Source of the DNA: Sphingomonas tagetis
GTDB taxonomy: Bacteria > Pseudomonadota > Alphaproteobacteria > Sphingomonadales > Sphingomonadaceae
DNA length: 64,000 nucleotides
Assembly: GCF_024211275.1 (NCBI RefSeq)
Contig: NZ_JAMLDX010000020.1
Coordinates: forward strand, 19,881-83,880
Direction of reading: 5' to 3'
How positions within the stretch are numbered: the stretch's first letter is position 1; every line of letters starts with the position of its first letter. The translations under genes and the position numbers were made by a program. This document shows, in pieces, positions 1 to 10,342 of this stretch. Under the pieces are notes generated by a model. The model did not search any database, was not told the origin of the DNA, and saw only the letters and a list, made by a program, of their open reading frames with translations.

Positions 1-237
1 GACAAGGACGAGATGACCGGTCATGGCTTCCGCGCGATGGCGAGCAGCATTTTGAATGAGACGCGGAAGTGGCATCCCGATGCTATCGAGCGGCAACTGG
101 CGCACGTCGAGAACAACGACGTGCGGCGGGCTTACCTCCGCGGTGAACATTGGAATGAACGCGTTCGGATGATGCAGTTTTGGTCAGACCATCTCGACAA
201 GCTCAAGCGAGCCGGGAACAGGCAATCGCGTAGTTAG
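1..237 (+). CDS. P4-type tyrosine integrase, C-terminal end (5' cut by window edge)
   Basis: This is the last 78 residues of a site-specific tyrosine recombinase. The frame is open from base 1, so the true start lies left of the window. Two catalytic boxes are visible. The first is the H-x-x-R box (TGHGFRAMAS). The second is the C-terminal block with LAH followed by RRAYLRGEHW, whose tyrosine is the expected nucleophile, and then the RVRMMQFWSDHLD ending typical of P4/CP4-57-like integrases. Such integrases insert genomic islands, usually at tRNA genes. Its position directly before a defence island suggests it is the integrase of the element that fills the left part of the window. It reads into the island. 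The attachment site is not visible here. Confidence 0.85.
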   Translation, partial: DKDEMTGHGFRAMASSILNETRKWHPDAIERQLAHVENNDVRRAYLRGEHWNERVRMMQFWSDHLDKLKRAGNRQSRS

Positions 238-413
238 CTGCTGAATAGGCCGAGCGTGGTGGAGATCGCACATTCTGCCGATGGCCCCTTTTGGGAAGAG
301 TTTCCTATTTCCGGACTTGGGCCGACAGTTCGACTTTGGATTGCACCCAAATAAAACCGGACAGCGCCAGCTCGCGTGGACGCTCGTCTCGACACCGGAC
401 AAAGCCCACGAAC

Positions 414-1358
414 CTAACTTCCCGAGATAGCTGTTTCTAGCGCCGCTGCGTCCTCGGCATATTTGTGAGCGATGAGTTCGGTGATTGTAGGGACAGGCGC
501 CGTTCCGATATGTTTCGCGACGAACGCCCGTTGATCATCCCGGGTCGCGCCAACGAAATGCCTGGCGCGCTGCACGACCAGCTTGTTGCTGTGCTTGACG
601 AAGTCCAGTTCCCGCACCCGCTGCAGAGTCTCGAACGTGGAATCGTGGTTGAACGCAATGAACGCCCGGCGCGGACTGACCGGCATGACGATATGGGCGT
701 CCTTCCCCGCAAGCCCGTTGGTCGACATCACCGGGCTGTCGCTGACCAGGAAATCGATCGGTGCGTCGGCAAGCGTGAGCGTCGTCCACTTCATATTGTT
801 GATGCGCTCGCCGACCTTGGCGTGATCGATGCTCTTTTGGAGCAGGTACATCGCTACCTTCTCGACGATGCGCGGGTCGCGAGCGATCATATGATCCTCA
901 AAGCGCTCGGGGTCTTCGGGCTTGCGCAATTCGGCATATTTGGCGGCAATCTCCGGCGCTGTCGTGCCCCAAAGCGAGGCGATTGCTGCCTTGTAGGCCT
1001 GAACGCTCGCAGGGGTGCGTATCCACAAGGATAGGATGAAGCGACTCCAGCCGCTCCGCGTAATCGAGGTCCAGCTCCAGTCCTTATTTCCGAGCAGGAT
1101 CTGATGCGCCTTGGCGGCGGATTGATCGACGCTCGACATGAACCGGCTCTCGACCTGCTGTGCCTTGTCCGGCGTTTCGCCGGGCACCTCGTACAAAAAG
1201 GGCTCGAACCCGATTGCCCCAGTCGATACCCGCTTGGCGGCAAATTTGTTCGGCACGGGCTTGGAGTAGCGCCATAACTTCCCGGCATCGACTGCCCATT
1301 CGCGCAGCATGAACTGCGGAATATAATGATGGTCGCGCGGCGGGTTCGAAGGCGCCAA
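414..1358 (-). CDS. DUF4238 family protein
   Basis: A 314-residue protein that opens with PPRDHHYIPQFMLREW, the hallmark of DUF4238 proteins (H-H-Y-x-P-Q-x-x-L near the N-terminus). The biochemical function of the family is unknown; members are common in accessory DNA. I chose a TTG start at 1358. It lies two bases after the stop of the upstream gene and is preceded by GGGTGG at a suitable distance, whereas a longer start at 1496 would put about 45 unrelated, arginine-rich residues before the conserved motif and overlap the upstream gene. The tight spacing says it forms an operon with the Mrr-like gene. That pairing suggests a two-gene defence cassette, which is inference. Confidence 0.7.
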   Translation of the reverse strand: MAPSNPPRDHHYIPQFMLREWAVDAGKLWRYSKPVPNKFAAKRVSTGAIGFEPFLYEVPGETPDKAQQVESRFMSSVDQSAAKAHQILLGNKDWSWTSITRSGWSRFILSLWIRTPASVQAYKAAIASLWGTTAPEIAAKYAELRKPEDPERFEDHMIARDPRIVEKVAMYLLQKSIDHAKVGERINNMKWTTLTLADAPIDFLVSDSPVMSTNGLAGKDAHIVMPVSPRRAFIAFNHDSTFETLQRVRELDFVKHSNKLVVQRARHFVGATRDDQRAFVAKHIGTAPVPTITELIAHKYAEDAAALETAISGS

Positions 1359-1360
1359 GG

Positions 1361-2299
1361 CTATTCCACCCGAATGTGGAAATTGGGTATGACGGCCCGC
1401 ACGCGGTCGAGAATGGCGGTGCGTGCGTGGTCGAGCTCTGTTCCGACATCGCCATGAAGGATGAAGGTAGGGCAGTTCGGATCGCCGCATTGGCAATGCT
1501 CGATCGATCCGTCCTGCATGCGCCGTTTGAACAATTGCCGCATATTATCGAGGCTGCGGACAATGCCCTCGAACGCCTTGCGCGTTCCGGTATCGCGAAT
1601 GTCTCGAATCGACGGGATGCGGCGAATCAGCTCGCCGTCGCGTGATCTCCAGATACCCGTGCTGAGCGCGCCGATCGTATCTTCGATCGCTTGGCGGAAT
1701 GCCCCCAGATTGCTCTCCGCATGGAAAGGCGTCCAGAACGCAGGCCGCTCGAACGGCATCGCCATTTGTGCCAGCACTTCGGCATCGCCTATATCGGCGA
1801 ACGTGCTGAAGAAGGCTTGCAGGCCGGCCCCGTCATCGGGGAAGGGCACGCCGTCCACAAAACGGCGAAGCAGGAATTCGGCGCGAAGGCGCAAATGCTC
1901 CTCGAACTCGGCACCCGACCAGATCGTGACATGGCCAATCTTGAGTGCCTTCGCGGCCTTTGCGATCGCGTCACGACGACGCGCTGAAACCGCGCCGCGG
2001 CAGACGAATTTGAACGCTTCCGGGACTCCCGTTGGCGCGTTGGCTGCGCCCTTCATATCGCGCTTCGCTTTGGCGACCGGGAGGTCGTCGCGGTTGGCGC
2101 ACTGGATCACAGTCCGGCGCCCTGACGTTTCGTCGATCGGTTCGATCCCGATGATGTCGCGGCCCATGTCGCTGCCGGTCTGGCCATACCAGGCAAGGTC
2201 ACTCCAGTCGGCCCAAAGATGGTAGCCGAACACCAGCCGCTCGAACTCCTGTCCGCTAAAGTCTTCGAAATGGACCGGTCTGACCGTGACGTTGGGCAA
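1361..2299 (-). CDS. Mrr-like restriction endonuclease-fold protein
   Basis: About 312 residues. The N-terminus has FEDFSGQEFERLVF, then GSDMGRDIIGIE and RTVIQCANRDD. This is the layout of a Mrr/restriction-endonuclease-like core: an acidic residue on the first strand, then a Q-x-(K) strand. Here the position usually held by lysine (QCK) is QCA, so catalysis is uncertain or uses another lysine from the nearby AKAKRD stretch. The middle has IWSGAEFEEHLR and LLRRFVDG, and the end contains a CQCGDPNCPTF cysteine cluster that could bind zinc. I prefer the TTG start at 2299 because GGAGG lies four bases upstream; a GTG at 2329 is the alternative. It is divergent from the SIR2 gene and is followed two bases later by the DUF4238 gene. 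Confidence 0.6.
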   Translation of the reverse strand: MPNVTVRPVHFEDFSGQEFERLVFGYHLWADWSDLAWYGQTGSDMGRDIIGIEPIDETSGRRTVIQCANRDDLPVAKAKRDMKGAANAPTGVPEAFKFVCRGAVSARRRDAIAKAAKALKIGHVTIWSGAEFEEHLRLRAEFLLRRFVDGVPFPDDGAGLQAFFSTFADIGDAEVLAQMAMPFERPAFWTPFHAESNLGAFRQAIEDTIGALSTGIWRSRDGELIRRIPSIRDIRDTGTRKAFEGIVRSLDNMRQLFKRRMQDGSIEHCQCGDPNCPTFILHGDVGTELDHARTAILDRVRAVIPNFHIRVE

Positions 2300-2442
2300 T
2301 CTTCCTCCAGAATTCGGAATTGGCCGCACGCTCTGGACACGGCGCCGGGCTTGCTCGATGTTCGCTTAATGTACACGACCCCGCCTTCCGGACAATCCAG
2401 CCAATCTGGCCTCGCACCAGGTGCGTACGGGCGGCATACTGG

Positions 2443-5400
2443 ATGAGCCTGCGCTTCTCGCCGCAGGGACCGGCATTCCCTGAGCAGCTGGTCGATGCGC
2501 TGCTCACCGGCGATGTCGTATTCCTTTGCGGAGCGGGCGTAAGTGCGCCGCAGCTGCCGGGATTTGCCGGTTTGGTCGAACAGTGTTTTGCCGCGCTCAA
2601 CCTCGAGATGACACCGTCTGAACGCCTGTCCTTCACCGAAGGCCGATTTGAGGAAGCGCTCGGCTCGCTCAGCCGGCGCATCGTCGATCCCGGTGAAATG
2701 GTGCGATCCGTGGTGGCGCTGTTGCAACCGCCTGCCGAGGTTGATCTCAGCCATCATACGACCATTCTGCGTCTTTCGCGCGATCTCGAAAACCGCCCGG
2801 CGATCGTGACCACCAATTTCGACACGCTGATCGAGCGGGCATTTCTACAGACCGAGGATGCCCCTACCGTTCGCGCGCTGAGCTTTGCCGGGCAGGATCT
2901 CCCGCCGCCGGGCGCGGCGGGGTTCGGGGGCATCATTCATATACATGGCCGCATCGCCGACCAGGCGATCGAGCTCGAGGAGACGCCGCTGGTCGTCACC
3001 AGCGCCGATTATGGCGACGCTTATATGCGTTCGGGCTGGGCATCGCGGTTCCTGTTCGATCTCTGCCGGTGTCGCACGATCGTGCTCGTCGGCTACAGCG
3101 CGGGCGACGCGCCGGTGCGCTATTTTCTCAACGTGCTCGAAGCCGACCGGCAGCGCTTTCCCGACTTGCGCCCGGTTTATGCACTCGATGCCGTCGATGC
3201 CGAGGACGGCGTCGAGGGAGCCGACATGCGCTGGGAAGCGCTGGCGGTCACGCCGATTCCCTACGCGTATGAATTCGACGCAGAGACAGAGCGCAAGACG
3301 CACGCCATCCTGTGGCGTGATCTCGATATGCTGGCGCGGCTGGTCGAGCGCCCCAAGGCGACGCGCCGCGAATGGGCGCAGGTCATCCTCGCCAAGCGCT
3401 TCGCAGATGCCGAACCGGCGGAACTCGAACATCTCGCCTGGCTGGTTTCGGGCCGTCGCGATCTCTACGACGTGGTCATCCGAACCGTCACCGATCCGGC
3501 CTGGCTGGATTTTCTCTCGGACCGCTCGCTTTGGACCGAGCGCGACGCGACCTGGATCGTCGCACGCTGGATCGGCCGGGAATTCGCGTCGGCCGCGCGA
3601 TTCCGGCTGGCCCTTAAATGGCTCGAGCGGCTGGGCAAGCCTTTCGCCGACGATATCGCCCAGCAGCTCCGGCAGACCAAAGGTCTCGACGAACTATGGC
3701 TTCGTGCCTGGCGGCTGCTGGTAGTGAGCCGGCCGCATCGCGGTGCCACCTGGGAAGACCGCGCCTACACGGTCCAGCAGACGCTCGCCGGCAGCGTTGT
3801 GCTCAACGCGGATCTGCACAAGGCGATCGACCTTCTCAGCCCGGTACTCACCCTGAGCGCAAATCGCGACGATATGTATGGCGAGCCAGCACCCGATCCG
3901 CCCCGGCGGCTCGCCGACCTCACCTGGGCGCGGTTGAGCGTCGATGATCGGGGAGGAGCACCTGAGCTGCTTGCGGCGCTTGTCGCGGTGCCGCAGCCGC
4001 TCGCCATCCTCGGAACCGCTACCGCCAAACTGCAAGCAATCGCCGGCTTGTCCCTCGATGCCGGCATGATTGTAGACGACTATGACACCAGCGATTTTTC
4101 GGTGCCCTCGGTCGAACCGCACGAGCAGAATGATCATCATGACGGGCCGGTGTTTCTCGTATCGCTGCTTGCGCAAATTCTGCCGGCCGCGGCCGAAGCC
4201 GACCAGCCGCAAACCCGCCTCTTCACCGACCTGTGGTGGCAGATCCCCGGCATGCTCGGCATCCGGCTGTGGCTGCATGCGCTCCGCAGCGAGGCGCTCT
4301 ACACCGCTGACGAGGCGATGGCGGGGCTGCAGACGCTGCCGCGGGACACGTTCTGGCATGTGCGTCGCGAACTGGTGCTGGTGCTGCGCGATCGCGCCGC
4401 GAAAGCGGCTCCGGCGCTGGTGCACGCAATCGAGCACCGGATCTTGAGCGAGGGCGCCGAATATTACGCGCGATACACGATCGAGGACGGCCAGCCCGAC
4501 TGGCGTGCGCATGCACGAGATGCCGAAGTATGGCTGCGGCTGAACATGCTGGCGGAAGCCGGCATGCTCTCGGATGATGGCTCCGGCGAACTCGCCGCCA
4601 TCGTCGCGCGCCGCGACTATCTCGACCGTGCGGTTCAAGACCAGGACTTTTTCGGCTCCTATTCGTCGGGCGTCCGCACCGTGGTGGGCGACGTTACGCC
4701 GATCATCGAAGCGGCGGACGATGAACGGCTGCAGGTCGCGCGCGACGTCTTGCGCAGTCCCGATATCGAAAAGCAGCAGGGCTGGAGCATGTTCTGCCGC
4801 ACCGATCCGAGCGGCGCGTTCGATACGCTGAGCCGTGCTCCGCTGGAGGCGGCCAATGCGCCGCTATGGGCCGATCTGATTTCGGCGTTGTCCTTTCCGG
4901 AAGGCGAGCGCGATGCGACACGGCGCGACCTGGTTGTACGCGTTTTCGTTACGCTTGAGCCCGCAGAAGATCCCTTTCTCGAGCTGATCGCATATCCACT
5001 TGCCAATCTCTATTGGAGCGCTCCGCGCCGACAGGAACCGGCGATCGCGGCATGGCTGCCGCGGCTGCTCGCCAACGCGGTCGCGCACGATCAGGAGCCG
5101 CTCGAGTCGACGCGCGACCTCTATAGCGATACGATCAATTCCGCGGCGGGCCGGCTCACCGAGGCTCTGCTCCTCGACATCGAGCACTTCCGGCAAAACG
5201 AAGAGCCGGTGCCGCCTGCGCTGATCGATGCTATGACCAATGCCGCTGGCGCGGAGGGCAGGCAGGGCGCGTTCGCACGTGCCGCGCTGATTCATGCCGC
5301 GGGCTTCGTGACGACTATCGAAGGTCAGCAAGTCGAACCGATCCTCGGCGTCGCGATGGAAGGGGAAGGCGACGAGGCGCGGGCGCTGCGGGCAGTGTTG

Positions 5401-6066
5401 GTTAGCGACACGCGCTTGTCCGCTGCTGCATCGCGCGCCTTTCCTCGCTCCATTCTGCAAGGGGTGCACGAACTCGCGGCGCGAGGACATGACGCGACCG
5501 CGGCGGCTGCCAAAATCCTAGCGCCCCCGCTGTCGGTGTTGCGCGGTGAAGGGACCCTCGAGCATTGGGGTCTAAGCACCGCAGATGCGGCGCGCGCATT
5601 GCGCACCGGCCCGCCGGCGCTACGTGAAGGTGCCGCCGAACTGCTCGGACAGTGGATCCATCAGCTCGCGGGCAGTCCCGAAGCGGGCTGGCGCAACGGA
5701 ATAGGCCCGCTCTTGGTGGCGGTATGGCCCCGCGAGCGCAGCCTGGCGGACCGTGAACTTAGCCGTCACTTTGCGGACCTGGCGGTCAGCACCGGGGACG
5801 CCTTTCCTGAGGCGCTGGCCCAGCTGTTGCCCTATCTTTCGGTTATCGAAGGTGGCGGGAGTACTTACGCGATCGAGAAATCAGCGGTGCCGGAGCGCTT
5901 TCCGCGCGAGACGCTCGTCATCCTCTGGAAGCTATTCGGGCCCGGCAGTAGCGGCGATCTCTATGGCGTCCCAAAAATCCTCGACCGCCTTGTCGCGGCA
6001 CTTCCTGCAATCGAGCTGGACCGCCGCCTACAATGGCTGGAGCAACGCGCAGTACGGTACGACTGA
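2443..6066 (+). CDS. Large SIR2-domain protein (probable NADase defence effector)
   Basis: A 1207-residue protein. The N-terminal 290 residues or so are a SIR2-like fold: GAGVS at about 30-34, TTNFD at 123-127 and IHIHG at 165-169, the conserved glycine, asparagine and histidine boxes of the SIR2 NAD site. The remaining 900 residues are mostly helical and rich in W, L and A, with no motif I can name. This matches the architecture of long SIR2 proteins that carry a C-terminal DUF4020-type region. In phage defence, SIR2 domains typically deplete NAD+ to abort infection; the helical part would sense the trigger. I chose the ATG at 2443 because the 41 residues before it overlap the divergent gene and look non-coding. 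The 143 bp between the two divergent starts must hold both promoters. Confidence 0.8.
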   Translation: MSLRFSPQGPAFPEQLVDALLTGDVVFLCGAGVSAPQLPGFAGLVEQCFAALNLEMTPSERLSFTEGRFEEALGSLSRRIVDPGEMVRSVVALLQPPAEVDLSHHTTILRLSRDLENRPAIVTTNFDTLIERAFLQTEDAPTVRALSFAGQDLPPPGAAGFGGIIHIHGRIADQAIELEETPLVVTSADYGDAYMRSGWASRFLFDLCRCRTIVLVGYSAGDAPVRYFLNVLEADRQRFPDLRPVYALDAVDAEDGVEGADMRWEALAVTPIPYAYEFDAETERKTHAILWRDLDMLARLVERPKATRREWAQVILAKRFADAEPAELEHLAWLVSGRRDLYDVVIRTVTDPAWLDFLSDRSLWTERDATWIVARWIGREFASAARFRLALKWLERLGKPFADDIAQQLRQTKGLDELWLRAWRLLVVSRPHRGATWEDRAYTVQQTLAGSVVLNADLHKAIDLLSPVLTLSANRDDMYGEPAPDPPRRLADLTWARLSVDDRGGAPELLAALVAVPQPLAILGTATAKLQAIAGLSLDAGMIVDDYDTSDFSVPSVEPHEQNDHHDGPVFLVSLLAQILPAAAEADQPQTRLFTDLWWQIPGMLGIRLWLHALRSEALYTADEAMAGLQTLPRDTFWHVRRELVLVLRDRAAKAAPALVHAIEHRILSEGAEYYARYTIEDGQPDWRAHARDAEVWLRLNMLAEAGMLSDDGSGELAAIVARRDYLDRAVQDQDFFGSYSSGVRTVVGDVTPIIEAADDERLQVARDVLRSPDIEKQQGWSMFCRTDPSGAFDTLSRAPLEAANAPLWADLISALSFPEGERDATRRDLVVRVFVTLEPAEDPFLELIAYPLANLYWSAPRRQEPAIAAWLPRLLANAVAHDQEPLESTRDLYSDTINSAAGRLTEALLLDIEHFRQNEEPVPPALIDAMTNAAGAEGRQGAFARAALIHAAGFVTTIEGQQVEPILGVAMEGEGDEARALRAVLVSDTRLSAAASRAFPRSILQGVHELAARGHDATAAAAKILAPPLSVLRGEGTLEHWGLSTADAARALRTGPPALREGAAELLGQWIHQLAGSPEAGWRNGIGPLLVAVWPRERSLADRELSRHFADLAVSTGDAFPEALAQLLPYLSVIEGGGSTYAIEKSAVPERFPRETLVILWKLFGPGSSGDLYGVPKILDRLVAALPAIELDRRLQWLEQRAVRYD

Positions 6067-6317
6067 CGCGAGCCTTATTGACGATATTGAACGGCCGCTT
6101 CCGGGCAGCGCTGCCAACTCGTTGAATGACTGCCTATAAGGCGCGAGGCAGCCTATTGGCGAGCGAGGGCTCGTGATCGCGCTTTGACAGTTGGCGCGGA
6201 CTTCCAAGGCCGCGTCGGCGATCTTCGTCAGTTCCGCCTATCGCTGAGCGGGCAAGGGCGCACGCCGTCACCCTCGAATCTCGCGGTCTTGATCATGCAC
6301 GCCTAAGACGGTTTCGC

Positions 6318-9300
6318 ATGACTCGATCTAACAAACATAAGGCTGAGGCCCCAGTACAGGGCGAGAAGGCCAGCAATCACGCGCGGGGGGCCGCGCCGGC
6401 GTCCGGCCTCAATTTTCAGGCGGCCGTGACCGCCATCGCCGCCGTTCATTTGCTCGACGGCAGTCCGGTCGGATGGCTCGACGAGCTCGCCCATGACGCC
6501 CCGCTGGCGATCTGGGCGGAGAGCGGCGGACCCGGCGATGATGTCCGTCTCGAGCTCGCCGCCTCCACGGTCGAGATTCAGGCAAAAAGCGGGCTGCGCG
6601 CGGACGACAAGCTCTGGGACGCGCTGCTTGATCTGGCGCGCGGCCTGAACGCGGGACAGATTGCGTTCGGTATCCTGGCGGTCTCGCCCGACAGCAGCCA
6701 GACCGTGCGGCATAGGCTCGAGCGCGACTTGCGCTTGATCGGCAGCGGCCGGACCGACCGGCTTTTTGAGGTTGGCCACAAGTGGATCGCAAGGCTCGAG
6801 GCGCAGGGTTTCGACCCCGTCGCTATCTCGCGCGCGCTCCGGATTCAGACGGTCACCGCGACCGACGGCAATGTCGATGCGGTCCGCGCCGCCAAGGCCG
6901 CGCTCGCGCGGCATTGCGGCAGCGCAGCCGCCGCCGATCAAGCCTGGCATGTGCTGCTCGAAGGCGCCCATGCGCTGATCGCGCGCAAGGGCCGCTGGGA
7001 TTTGCTGGCCGTCGTCCGGCTGCTCATGGCAGCGGGCGTGCCGCTGGCGCCGGCCGGCTCGCCCGGCGGCGCGGTCGCGAAACTGATCGCCTGGGTCAAC
7101 GGCGCCAATCAGGACTTCATGGTTTTCGGCGCGGACCGGCCGATCCCGCTCGACGATGCCTGGAACGCGCTCAGCGCGCGGCAGATCGATGCGACGGCGA
7201 TGCCGGCCGATCCGGCGGCCGCGATTGCGCGCTATCGCGGCCTCGAACCGCAAGGCAGCGGACAGGAGCGCGAGCGGACCTATGATGCCGAGTTCGTCGG
7301 CAGGTTCAGGCGCAGGGCGGTCATCGTCGCCGGTCCGGGCCTTGGCAAATCGACGCTGCTTCGGCGGCAAGCGCAACGTTATAGCGATGATGGCTATCCG
7401 GTGCTCAAGGTCCAGCTGCGCAAGGTCGCGGCCTCGCTCGCGGCGGGCGAGACGTTCGCGGCCAGCATCGTCCGCCACGGTCTCGACGGCTCGGGGATCG
7501 ACCCTGGCGACCTGCCCGATGTGGGCGGCGACGGTTGGGTCTTGCTGGCCGATGGTCTCGATGAATGCGGTGGCGGGCAGGACGATGTGGCCGACGGGCT
7601 GAGCCGCTTTGCCGCCGGCCATCCTCAATGCCGCATCATCGTGACCACCCGGCCGATCGGCTATGAGACCGTGTCGCTGGCGGCCTGGCCGCATTACGAA
7701 CCGGTCCGGCCCGACAGCAGCAGCGCGACCGCGCATGTCGGCCGGCTGATCGAGGCGATCGCACCGGAGGGCAGTCCGCTCAAGGCGGACGGCGATGACG
7801 CCGCCAGGGCGGCATTCCGCCGCGACGGGCCGGCGAACGCGATCGGGACCGATCCGCAATTGCTGGGCATGGCGGCCTCGCTCATCGTGCGCGGCGAACC
7901 GCTCGGCGGGTCGCGAACCCAGCTCTTCCAGCAGCTGTTCTCATCGGTCGAGCGCAGTGCCTCCGTTCAGGCGACGCGTCATGCGGTCGATCTGGCACTG
8001 GCGCAGGCGGTGCTCGACCGGCTTGGCTGGCGGGTCACGGCCGAACCGCTCGGCGGATATGATGCCATCATCAAGCGCGTGACCGCGGACATCGCCGCGC
8101 TGCTCGGGACGACGCCGCTTGCTGCTTCACGGCAGGTGCGCGACGCCATGCAGTTCTGGGAACAGATCGGCGTGATCGAGCGGATCCATCACCGCCGCAT
8201 GCCGCTCCTCGCCTTCGTGCATAAGAGTTTCGGCGAATTTGCCGCGGCGCGTCACCTGGCCGAGATGGACGATGACGCACGGGCGGGCGCGCTGCGGGAA
8301 ATCGCACCCTCAGCCGAATGGGCCGAGGTGCTGAGCTTCGCCGCCGGCCTCGGTCTGGGTACCAGCGTCGTCGATGCGCTGCTTGGCGAAGGCGCGCTGG
8401 CGCGGGCGGTGACGATTGCCGCCGATCCCGCCGTCGATCTTCCAAGCGATACCGCCGAGCGCCTGGGCGAAACCGCCTTCGCCGCGCTCGAACAGGGGCA
8501 GCGCGAGCCCATGAAGATCGCCGACGCGCTGGTAACATTTGCGGCGCCATCCCGAGGTTATCGGTCCAAAAGCCGCCGAGCGGCTCGATGCTGCGGATGA
8601 GGAATTGCGGCAAATCGCCTGGGCCTGCGCGGTTGACGCCGGTCCCCGCTATCACGACCCCGACCGCGCCGCGCAGCACGCGGTGGCGATGCTCGAACGC
8701 GAAGGCTCCGGCGTTCGAACCTCGATCATGGGCGGCATCCGGCTGATGCGCTCGGACCGGTTCGACCTCGCGCGGCGCATGGCGCTGACCAATCTCAAGC
8801 TCTTGGTCACGCGCCTCAGCAAAACCGAAGTCGAGGCGCATGTCAGTCTGCTGACCGCGGACGGCAATTCGGCAACGGTCAGGTTCCTGCAGGACGTCAC
8901 CGATCTCGTCGCACCCTTCGGGATCACGCCGACCTGGCCCAAGCGCCGCGCGGGCTCGCTGTCGGACATGATGCGGCGCGACAGCGAATATGGCCAGGCC
9001 GAGACCAGGGCGATGCACGGTTTGATGGACGCCATCGCGAGCGCGATCGGCATGGATATGGACGGGACGCCCGCCGAACCCCTCGACGTCAACCGACATC
9101 CCCTGCTTCAGCTCTCCGCGCTTATCCAGATCATCGGCTATTGGGAGTCCGACGGCGAGGTCTGGTCCTGGGACAAATCCTATCCGCGCGAGGCCGTGGC
9201 CGAGATCCTGCGCGTGGTCATTGTCCTCTCGGACATCGATCGCGTGCGGCTTGCGCGCGAGGTCGCAACGATCCGCCGCAAACTGAACGATGAGCGGAGA

Positions 9301-10281
9301 TCGACCTTCTTCTGGGCGCTCTCGGACATTCATCTGGTCGATGTCGACGATCCACGGTGGGAGCGGCTTGCCGAGGCCTCGCCCGACCTCGCGCTGGTCG
9401 AGCGCGCCGTTGAACATGGGGCCGTCTGGGTCATGTCGGTCGCCACCGAAATCCTCGCCCGCGCCGGAACCGGTTCGGAGCACATTGCAGGAATGCTGGC
9501 CACCAAATCCGGCCTCGCCCTCGCATCGGCAGGCTATCTGGCGTTACAATTGGGCGAACCAGCCGGCAGCACGCTCCTGCTCGACCGCCTCGAAGGTCCG
9601 CATGTCGCCGGCATGCGGCATCTCTTTCATCATCTGGCGTCGACCGCGACGCCCTGGACCGAGCGCGTCGCCGCCGTCGCCGAGCGCCGCTTGCTCGGCG
9701 AATCCCAATGGACCGCCAATGCGGCGGCGAAGTACATCCTCGGCAGGGCAAAGGCGGGCGCCGCGGTCGATCCCGATATGCTGTGGCGGGGCTATCGGCA
9801 TTGGCAGACCCATGAACCGCGCAACGATGCCGGCGGCGCCATCCCCGATACGCCGCGCACGCCCGTGTTCGATGCGTTGCTAGCCAGGGAGGCGGTCAGC
9901 GACGACCAGCTCATTGAAGCCGCCGCCGATTATCGCCACGATGTCAGCAAGTCGGCCAAGGAACAGCTGATGGCGCGCGCCGCGCAGGATCCCGCCCTCG
10001 TCCGGCAGCTCGGCGCCGGCATCGACGACGGCACGCTCGGCCCCCACCTCACCCGCGAGCTTCTGTCCGCCAGCGTGCCGCTCGACGCGGACACAATCGA
10101 AGCGATCGTGCGGCGTCTCGACGATCCCTCGGCACAATGGCGGCTTGCCGCATCTGCGATCCTGCGGTGCGATGCGCTGCCCCGGGCGCGCGTCCGTTCA
10201 CTGCTCGCGCGACTTGCACGGGACGAGCGAGCCGAAATCCGCGAGGCGGCGGTCCGTATCGAACAGGATCTGCCAGCCTAG
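6318..10281 (+). pseudogene. NACHT/STAND NTPase with N-terminal nuclease-like domain, split by a frameshift near 8538
   Basis: The first frame (6318-8600) and the second frame (TTG at 8539 to 10281) read as one protein of about 1320 residues if one T is removed from the TTT at 8538-8540, giving ALVTLRRHPEVIGPKAAERL across the joint. Domains in order: SGLNFQAAVTAI and VEIQAKSG (about 30-91), resembling a Cap4/DUF4297-type PD-(D/E)XK effector with a Q-x-K strand; a NACHT NTPase with Walker A GPGLGKST (339-346), Walker B LLADGLDE (409-416) and a TTRP sensor; then a long helical, repeat-like sensor region. This is the Avs-like plan: effector, STAND switch, target sensor. Taken literally, the first product ends with about 20 out-of-frame residues at 8600. 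Sequencing error, a real mutation or programmed shifting cannot be told apart here. Confidence 0.75.
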
Positions 10282-10342
10282 CGCCCGGCCGATACACCGC
10301 CGCCCGGCCGCACGGGCACTGGCGCGAAGCTGCTCACCGCAC

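Noticed and set aside
1359..1496. Upstream start for the DUF4238 protein
   Set aside because: Would overlap the Mrr-like gene and add about 45 arginine-rich residues before the conserved H-H-Y-I-P motif.
6303..7859. Long minus-strand open frame opposite the NACHT gene
   Set aside because: Arginine-, alanine- and proline-rich with no domain, exactly opposite a gene with clear Walker motifs; typical shadow of GC-rich coding DNA.
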